A stretch of DNA of 5,521 nt, taken from Deltaproteobacteria bacterium. GTDB lineage: Bacteria; SAR324; JACQKK01. Below, in pieces: positions 1 to 5,521 of the stretch. A model generated the notes under the pieces. That model searched no databases. It was given only the letters and a program-made list of their open reading frames with translations, and was not told the origin of the DNA. The stretch is from contig JAOUFO010000142.1 in the NCBI GenBank assembly GCA_029858165.1, positions 1-5,521 of the forward strand, read 5' to 3'. The first letter of the stretch is position 1; every line of letters begins with the position of its first letter. Made by a program: the position numbers and the translations under genes.

Positions 1-3000
1 CCTGTTTTGCATGTTGGATGGCTATTTTGCCCAAAAAAACAAAGGCACCCACCTGCCCTGGCGGGAATGGCCCGCGGCCTACCGCTCCCCCGACACCCCG
101 GAGGTGAAAAAACTGGGGCGGGAACAAGCCAAGGAGGTGGTGTTTCATCAATGGCTTCAATTTGTCACCGAGGAACAACTGGGGTTGGCGGCTCAGGCGG
201 CCCGGGAAGGGGGGCTTGAATTGGGAATTTACCAGGATATGGCTCTGGGGGTGGACCCGGCAGGGGCCGATGCCTGGGGGGATCCCCACGGGTTTGCCAC
301 TCTGGCTTCCGCCGGGGCGCCCCCGGACCCGTTGGGTCCTCTGGGCCAGAACTGGGGGTTGACCCCGCCGGTGCCCCATCAGGCCAGAAAAGACCGGTAT
401 GATTATTTCATCCGGGTGGTGCGGGCCGCCTGCCGTCACGCCGGCGCCCTGCGCATAGACCACATCATCGGGCTGCTCCATCTTTTCTGGATTCCCCAGG
501 GGGAACCCACCGCCCATGGGGCCTATGTGACCCAGGATTTTGACGCCCTGCTGGGATTGATCGCCCTGGAAAGCCACCAGTCCCGCACCCTGATCATCGG
601 AGAGGATCTGGGTACCGTTCCTCCGGGGCTGAGAGACAAAATGGTCCGGTACGGCGTGCTTTCCACCCGGTTGATGGTCTTTGAACGCCAGGGGGATGGG
701 TACTCCCCGGCGGAAAGCTACCCGGCGGAAGCCATGGTGGCTTTTACCACCCACGACCTGCACACCCTGGACGGCTACTGGGCCGGGCACGACCTGACAA
801 CCAGGGGAGCCATGGGATTGTTGAACCCCAAAGAACTGGATGAAGCCCTGGTGGCCCGTCAGCAGGACAAACGGCGGCTGGTGCAACGGTTGGAGGCCGA
901 AGGGCTGCTTCCGGTGGGCCGGTTTGTGGATGGCACCCAGCCGGAACTTCCCCCGGAAATCCGGGTGGCGGTGATGGCCTTTATGGCCCGCACCCCCTGT
1001 CGGCTGGGGTTGGTGAATCAGGAGGAACTGTTTGGCGAAATCAGCCAGCAAAATGTGCCGGGCACGGTGACCGAGCATCCCAACTGGTCCACCCCCATGC
1101 GCCACACCTTGGAGGAACTGGAACAAAACCCCCGCATCGCCAAAGCCATGATCCCTTTAAAACAGGCCCTGGCCCCGTTTCATGAATCCCCGGTGGAAAA
1201 AGAGCGATTGGAGGAAGATGATTCGGAGCCGGGCGGCCTTGTGCTGTTAAGCCCCAAATACGATGTGGTGGTTCCCCCTGGATTTTGGGAGCCGTTGATT
1301 CACCATGCCTGCCACGACCCCCACGCCCTTTTGGGCCTGCACCCCCATCCGGGGGGCCGGGGAATGGTGCTTTCCGCCTGGCAGCCCCAGGCAGCCGCCT
1401 GTTGGGCGGCCAAAGGGCGGACCGATGCCCCTGAAGGCCCCCGGCAGCCCCTGCAACAGGTTCATCCCGCGGGAGGGTTTCGGTTGGAGTTTCCGGAAGA
1501 GGCCACTCCGTTTGTTTACCACCTGATAACGGTGGACCGGACCGGCCACGAACAGGTGTTTGAAGACCCCTACGCCTTTGGACCGGTTTTGGGAGAACTG
1601 GATATTTATTTGCTGGGTGAGGGCACCCACCGGGCCAGCTATGACAAACTGGGGGCCCACCCCATGGTGATCAAAGATACGGCCGGGGTTCATTTTGCGG
1701 TGTGGGCACCCAATGCCATGGGAGTGTGCGTGGTGGGAAACTTCAACCATTGGCGGGAAGGCGCCCACCCCATGCGCATTCTGGGCGGCTCCGGGGTGTG
1801 GGAGGTGTTTATCCCGGGGCTGGCCCTGGGAGAGGTGTATAAGTTTTCCATCCGTTCCCACGCCGACGGCCGGGTGCGCCAGAAAACGGACCCCTACGCT
1901 TTTAAAACGGAATTTCGCCCCCGCACCGCATCCATTGTGGCCCATGTAAAGGATTACCCCTGGACCGATGGGGACTGGATGGAAACCCGCAACCGGACCA
2001 ACTGGCTGGAAAGCCCAGTATCCATTTATGAGGCCCACCTGGGCTCCTGGCGGCGTGGGGGAACCCATGGAGAGACTTTTCTGGATTACCGGGAAATGAC
2101 CCGGCAGTTGATCCCTTACTTAAAGGAACTGGGATTCACCCATGTGGAACTGCTGCCGGTGATGGAACACCCCCTGGATGAATCCTGGGGCTATCAGGTG
2201 GTCAACCACTATGCCCCCACCGCCCGGTTTGGCGCCCCGGAGGATTTTCAGTGGATGGTGGACCAGTTCCACCAAAACGGAATCGGGGTGATTTTGGATT
2301 GGGTGCCGGGCCATTTTCCCAAGGATGAGCACGGGCTGGCCATGTTTGACGGCACCCACCTGTACAACCACGCGGACCCCCGTCTGGGGGAACACAAAGG
2401 TTGGGGTACCCATGTGTTCAATTACAGCCGCCACGAAGTGCGCAATTTTTTAATATCCAACGCCCTGTTCTGGCTGGAACATTACCATGTGGACGGGCTG
2501 CGGGTGGATGCGGTGGCCTCCATGCTCTATTTGGATTACGACCGCGAGGAGGGAGAATGGGTGACCAACGCTTTCGGCGGACGCGAAAATCTGGAAGCGG
2601 TGGATTTTATAAAAGAGTTCAACATCATCGTTCATGAAAGAACCCCCGGCGTGCTCACCATCGCCGAGGAATCCACCGCCTGGGGCGGGGTTTCTCACCC
2701 CACCTACACCGGCGGGCTGGGTTTTAGCCTGAAATGGAACATGGGCTGGATGCATGACACCCTGGATTACTTTGCCCAGGACCCGGTGTACCGCAAATAC
2801 CACCACAACGAAATCACCTTCAGCCTGCTGTACGCGTTTCACGAAAACTTTGTGTTGGTGCTTTCTCATGATGAGGTGGTCCACGGCAAAGGGTCCATGG
2901 TGGCCAAAATGGCCGGGGATGACTGGCAGAAATTTGCCAACCTGCGTCTGCTGTACACCCAGATGTGGACCCATCCCGGAAAAAAACTGCTGTTCATGGG

Positions 3001-3472
3001 GGGAGAGTTTGCCCAATGGCGGGAATGGACCGCCACCGCCAGCCTGGACTGGCACCTGCTGGACAGTCCTCTTCACCGGGGGATGAAAGACCTGATCCGG
3101 GATCTCAACCGGGTGTACCGGGAGAATCCCCCTCTGTTTCAGATGGATTTCAACTGGACCGGATTTGACTGGGTGGACTGCCACGACAGCGAAGCCTCGG
3201 TGCTTACTTTTCTGCGCTGGGACAACCACCGCCAACATCACCTGCTGACGGCCCTGAGCTTTACACCCGTGCCCCGCATGGACTACCGGGTGGGAGTGCC
3301 CGAAAACCGGTTTTACCGGGAACTGATCAACTCCGACGCCGCCCAATACGGGGGCAGCGGTCTGGGAAACTTCGGCGGCGTCCAGGCGGAGGAAATCCCC
3401 TGGCACGGCCAACCTTACTCGGTGCGGCTGACTCTGCCGCCCCTGGGGGGGCTGATTCTCAAACCGGAATAA
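1..3472 (+). CDS. MalQ-GlgB fusion: 4-alpha-glucanotransferase (GH77, N-terminally cut by window) + 1,4-alpha-glucan branching enzyme (GH13)
   Basis: The frame is open from the left edge (first full codon at 2) to TAA at 3470-3472. Residues are numbered from the ATG at 11, which is an internal MalQ Met and not the start. Residues 1 to about 390 match MalQ: the GAPPD..GPLGQNWGL loop (102-116), LRID with predicted nucleophile D150, IGEDLGTVP with acid/base E198, and THDL with D249. The D-E spacing of 48 equals that of E. coli MalQ (D448/E496), so about 300 N-terminal residues are missing. An acidic linker covers about 391-415. Residues about 418-1153 are a full-length GlgB (about 735 aa; E. coli 728): N-terminal module (HDPHALLGLHPHPGG), CBM48-like module (FAVWAPNA...GNFNHW), then the GH13 barrel with GLRVDAVASM (D833), IAEEST (E886) and LSHDEVVHGK (D954). 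Those spacings equal E. coli D405/E458/D526. The C-terminal beta domain ends in LTLPPL. MalQ transfers alpha-1,4 glucan segments and GlgB makes alpha-1,6 branches. No signal peptide is visible, but the true N-terminus is outside the window; both families are cytoplasmic. Both activities are inferred from motifs. Confidence 0.93.
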   Translation, partial: LFCMLDGYFAQKNKGTHLPWREWPAAYRSPDTPEVKKLGREQAKEVVFHQWLQFVTEEQLGLAAQAAREGGLELGIYQDMALGVDPAGADAWGDPHGFATLASAGAPPDPLGPLGQNWGLTPPVPHQARKDRYDYFIRVVRAACRHAGALRIDHIIGLLHLFWIPQGEPTAHGAYVTQDFDALLGLIALESHQSRTLIIGEDLGTVPPGLRDKMVRYGVLSTRLMVFERQGDGYSPAESYPAEAMVAFTTHDLHTLDGYWAGHDLTTRGAMGLLNPKELDEALVARQQDKRRLVQRLEAEGLLPVGRFVDGTQPELPPEIRVAVMAFMARTPCRLGLVNQEELFGEISQQNVPGTVTEHPNWSTPMRHTLEELEQNPRIAKAMIPLKQALAPFHESPVEKERLEEDDSEPGGLVLLSPKYDVVVPPGFWEPLIHHACHDPHALLGLHPHPGGRGMVLSAWQPQAAACWAAKGRTDAPEGPRQPLQQVHPAGGFRLEFPEEATPFVYHLITVDRTGHEQVFEDPYAFGPVLGELDIYLLGEGTHRASYDKLGAHPMVIKDTAGVHFAVWAPNAMGVCVVGNFNHWREGAHPMRILGGSGVWEVFIPGLALGEVYKFSIRSHADGRVRQKTDPYAFKTEFRPRTASIVAHVKDYPWTDGDWMETRNRTNWLESPVSIYEAHLGSWRRGGTHGETFLDYREMTRQLIPYLKELGFTHVELLPVMEHPLDESWGYQVVNHYAPTARFGAPEDFQWMVDQFHQNGIGVILDWVPGHFPKDEHGLAMFDGTHLYNHADPRLGEHKGWGTHVFNYSRHEVRNFLISNALFWLEHYHVDGLRVDAVASMLYLDYDREEGEWVTNAFGGRENLEAVDFIKEFNIIVHERTPGVLTIAEESTAWGGVSHPTYTGGLGFSLKWNMGWMHDTLDYFAQDPVYRKYHHNEITFSLLYAFHENFVLVLSHDEVVHGKGSMVAKMAGDDWQKFANLRLLYTQMWTHPGKKLLFMGGEFAQWREWTATASLDWHLLDSPLHRGMKDLIRDLNRVYRENPPLFQMDFNWTGFDWVDCHDSEASVLTFLRWDNHRQHHLLTALSFTPVPRMDYRVGVPENRFYRELINSDAAQYGGSGLGNFGGVQAEEIPWHGQPYSVRLTLPPLGGLILKPE

Positions 3473-3479
3473 GAAAATG

Positions 3480-3506
3480 AAAAGCGGCGGCCCCCCCGCC
3501 CTTTTT
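3480..3506 (+). terminator. Possible intrinsic terminator or attenuator hairpin between the fusion gene and the GH57 gene
   Basis: GGCGG (3486-3490) can pair with CCGCC (3496-3500) around a five-C loop. The stem can extend with AAAAG (3480-3484) against CTTTT (3501-3505), leaving C3485 bulged. The run TTTTT (3502-3506) follows directly. An A-rich 5' arm, GC core and T-tract are the classic intrinsic terminator pattern. However, the T-run is short, the core has only five GC pairs, and the downstream gene has no room for its own promoter in the 50-base gap. Partial termination (attenuation) or an mRNA-stabilising structure is therefore as likely as full termination. Confidence 0.45.
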
Positions 3507-3511
3507 AAGGA
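3507..3511 (+). promoter_or_regulatory. Ribosome binding site deciding the start of the GH57 gene
   Basis: AAGGA lies 11 bases before the ATG at 3523. The alternative in-frame ATG at 3511 overlaps this motif and would have no usable spacing, so 3523 is preferred. The product from 3523 begins MKKPTYLCIHGHFYQPP, placing the first conserved GH57 region about 10 residues in. The site sits directly behind the T-tract of the hairpin, so folding of that hairpin could influence access to it. Confidence 0.5.
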
Positions 3512-3522
3512 TGATCCGTTCT

Positions 3523-5521
3523 ATGAAAAAACCCACCTATCTGTGTATTCACGGCCATTTTTATCAGCCCCCCAGGGAAAATCCCTGGCTGGAGGCAGTG
3601 GAACGGCAGGAATCCGCCGCCCCCTGGCATGACTGGAACGACCGCATCGCCAGCCAGTGTTACCAGCCCAACACCCTGGCTCGTATTTACGACAGTGATG
3701 ATCAGGTGGCGGAGGTGGTGAACACCTATGAATATATCAGCTTCAACATAGGCCCCACCTTGTTTTCCTGGCTGGAAGCCCACCGGCCCAAGGCCTACCA
3801 TTCTATTTTGGAGGCCGATAAAAAAAGCGCCGTCCGCAACGGGGGCCACGGCAACGCCATCGCCCAGGTGTACAATCACATGATCATGCCTCTGGCCAAC
3901 CGCCGGGACCAGGAAACCCAGGTGCGTTGGGGCAAGGCGGATTTCACCCATCGGTTCGGGCGGGAGCCGGAGGCCATGTGGCTGCCCGAAACCGCCTGCA
4001 ATGCCGAAACTCTGAGGCTGCTGGCCCGGGAGGGGATGACGTTTGCCCTGCTGGCTCCGGGTCAGGCCCTGCGGTGCAGACCTTTGGAGGGGGGGAACTG
4101 GCAGGAGGTATCCGATGGGTCCATTGATCCCACCCGGGCCTACCGCTGTTATTTAAACCCGGAGCGGACCCAATCCCTGGACCTGTTTTTTTACGATGGG
4201 CCGATTTCCGGGGCGGTGGGATTTGAGGAGATTCTGGCCAACAGCGGGGTGTTGGCGGACCGGTTGGAGCAGGCCTCCTCCCCCACCCGGGGATGGCCGG
4301 AACTGATTCATGTGGTGACCGATGGAGAAACTTACGGCCACCACAAACCTTTTGGGGACCGGGTGCTGGCCCATCTGCTGACCCGGGAAGCCCCGGACCG
4401 GGGGTTTGAAATCACCAATTACGGAAAACATCTGGAAGACCATCCGCCCCAATGGGAGGTGGAAATCAAACCGGGGGCTGACGGTCTGGGCACCGCCTGG
4501 AGTTGTGCCCACGGGGTGGGCCGTTGGATGACCCATTGCGGCTGCCGGGGGGATGGCCCGCCGGAATGGACCCAGCACTGGCGGGGCCCCTTGCGGGACA
4601 GTTTCAACTGGCTGCGGGACCGGATGATCCCCCTGTTTGAATCGGGGGCCGCCAGATACTTTCGGGACCCCTGGGCCGCCAGGGATGATTACATCCAGGT
4701 GGTGCTGGACCGGTCCCCCCAACGGGTGGACCGGTTTTTTGCCCATGCCATGGGCGGCCTGGAAGGCCAACGGCGGATAGAGGCCCTGCTGTGGATGGAA
4801 CAGCAGCGCAACGCCATGCTGCTGTTTACCAGTTGCGCCTGGTTTTTTACCGAAATATCCGGGATAGAAACCATCCAGGTGATGAAATATGCCGCCCGGG
4901 CCATCCAGATCACCCGGCAGCTGACCGGAGTGGACCTGGAGCCGGAGTTCCTCAACCGATTGGAAGCCGCCCCCTCCAACGACCCACAGTACGCCACGGG
5001 GCGGGGGGTGTATGAGCAAATGGTGCGCCCCGCCATTGTCACCCCGGCCCGCATCGCCGCCCAATTTGCCATCGGCGGACTTTTCCATCCTTTGGAACCT
5101 TCCGCCGGGATATACAATTTTATGGTGGAATCCCATCACCACCGGCAGGAAGAACGGGATGACCTGAGCCTGATCACCGGCCTGCTTACCCTGGAGCACC
5201 GCACCACCGGCGAGCGGACCTGGGCCGATTATGCCCTGCTGCGGGTGGGTCAGTACGATATCCGGTTTTCGGCCCGCACCGGTCCGGCCAACGGCTCTCT
5301 GCCGTCGGTGGATGTCGGGTGGGAAAAATCCCTGTACCGGCAGTTTGTCACGGGGCGGTTGATGGACCTGCTTCGGCTGATGGATGTGCAGTATGGGGAG
5401 GAATTCCTTTCGTTTGAGGACCTGTTTATGGATGAAAAACGGGATTTCCTGGCCCGGATTTCCCAAAAGAATTTGCGGCGGCTGCACAAGGCCATTCGGG
5501 GTCTGTACATGGAATTCCGCA
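3523..5521 (+). CDS. GH57 family glycoside hydrolase/glucan-modifying enzyme with DUF3536-like C-terminal region (3' end outside window)
   Basis: The frame is open from ATG 3523 to the right edge (666 residues visible, no stop reached). The N-terminal part is a GH57 domain: HGHFYQPP (10-17) is conserved region 1, GGHGNAIAQVYNH (107-119) fits region 2, MWLPETA (152-158) is region 3 with predicted nucleophile E156, and VVTDGETYGHH (264-274) is region 4 with predicted acid/base D267. From about residue 320 the protein continues with CGC (339-341), PLRDSFNWLRD (356-366), TSCAWFFTEISGIET (436-450) and YAARAIQ (456-462). I recognise these from memory as the DUF3536 region that accompanies some GH57 domains. 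The known family is longer than what is visible, so the C-terminus is probably missing. GH57 enzymes include amylases, 4-alpha-glucanotransferases and branching enzymes; the reaction of this subgroup is unknown to me. No signal peptide or membrane segment is seen, so it is probably cytoplasmic. It lies 50 bases behind the MalQ-GlgB gene on the same strand, suggesting a shared role in glycogen turnover. An upstream start at 3511 would add MIRS. Confidence 0.88.
   Translation, partial: MKKPTYLCIHGHFYQPPRENPWLEAVERQESAAPWHDWNDRIASQCYQPNTLARIYDSDDQVAEVVNTYEYISFNIGPTLFSWLEAHRPKAYHSILEADKKSAVRNGGHGNAIAQVYNHMIMPLANRRDQETQVRWGKADFTHRFGREPEAMWLPETACNAETLRLLAREGMTFALLAPGQALRCRPLEGGNWQEVSDGSIDPTRAYRCYLNPERTQSLDLFFYDGPISGAVGFEEILANSGVLADRLEQASSPTRGWPELIHVVTDGETYGHHKPFGDRVLAHLLTREAPDRGFEITNYGKHLEDHPPQWEVEIKPGADGLGTAWSCAHGVGRWMTHCGCRGDGPPEWTQHWRGPLRDSFNWLRDRMIPLFESGAARYFRDPWAARDDYIQVVLDRSPQRVDRFFAHAMGGLEGQRRIEALLWMEQQRNAMLLFTSCAWFFTEISGIETIQVMKYAARAIQITRQLTGVDLEPEFLNRLEAAPSNDPQYATGRGVYEQMVRPAIVTPARIAAQFAIGGLFHPLEPSAGIYNFMVESHHHRQEERDDLSLITGLLTLEHRTTGERTWADYALLRVGQYDIRFSARTGPANGSLPSVDVGWEKSLYRQFVTGRLMDLLRLMDVQYGEEFLSFEDLFMDEKRDFLARISQKNLRRLHKAIRGLYMEFR

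Noticed and set aside
11..13. ATG at 11 as the start of the first gene
   Set aside because: The frame stays open to the left edge (LFC before the Met), and the protein at this point matches the middle of MalQ at about E. coli residue 299, so the true start lies upstream of the window.
1247..2068. Antisense open frame (273 codons) opposite the GlgB N-terminal modules
   Set aside because: It has Gly/Pro/His-rich shadow composition and lies over the conserved GlgB N-terminal and CBM48 regions.
2450..3412. Antisense open frame (320 codons) opposite the GlgB domain
   Set aside because: It is a shadow of a strongly conserved GlgB sequence. It shows no domain motifs and no supporting start context.
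3511..3513. ATG at 3511 as the start of the GH57 gene
   Set aside because: It overlaps the AAGGA ribosome binding motif, leaving no spacing. The ATG at 3523 has better spacing and fits the expected N-terminus.
3477..3632. Small plus-strand frame (51 codons, MKSGGPPALFKDD...) starting in the gap, possibly a leader peptide
   Set aside because: It has only a weak upstream GGAATAAG and mostly overlaps the GH57 gene out of frame. Its sequence across the overlap looks like a frame-shifted shadow. Only conservation in relatives would revive it.
4153..5487. Long antisense open frame (444 codons) opposite the GH57 gene
   Set aside because: It has no recognisable motifs, and its composition (Pro, Gly, His, Gln rich) is that of a reverse-complement shadow in GC-rich coding DNA. 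The plus-strand frame has clear family motifs throughout.

Overview
The window carries two same-strand genes of alpha-glucan (glycogen/maltodextrin) metabolism, and both are cut by the window edges. Coding density is close to 100%. Base composition is GC-rich (around 60% by eye), and the codon use favours CCC, GGG, CGG, CTG and AAA. The proteins resemble the E. coli-type MalQ and GlgB closely. This points to a Gram-negative bacterium of proteobacterial or Desulfobacterota-like character, but no ribosomal or other marker is present and the taxon cannot be fixed.

Positions 1-3472 (+) are one uninterrupted reading frame encoding a fusion. The C-terminal part of a GH77 4-alpha-glucanotransferase (MalQ/amylomaltase) is joined through a short acidic linker to a complete GH13 1,4-alpha-glucan branching enzyme (GlgB). 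Both catalytic centres look intact. Roughly 300 N-terminal MalQ residues should lie upstream of the window. The first in-frame ATG (position 11) falls inside the MalQ domain and is not the true start.

Positions 3473-3522 are a 50-base gap holding a GC-rich hairpin followed by five T's, which resembles an intrinsic terminator or attenuator, and then a ribosome binding site. Positions 3523-5521 (+) encode a GH57-type glycosidase with a long C-terminal region that I attribute to the DUF3536 family. It is open at the right edge.

The layout suggests a cytoplasmic glucan-remodelling unit. The MalQ part can lengthen and redistribute alpha-1,4 chains, the GlgB part can convert those chains into alpha-1,6-branched glucan, and the GH57 enzyme probably acts on the same polymer, with its exact reaction unknown. 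The most notable feature is the physical MalQ-GlgB fusion. No RNA genes, mobile elements, CRISPR arrays or stretches of more than 300 bases without a gene were seen.
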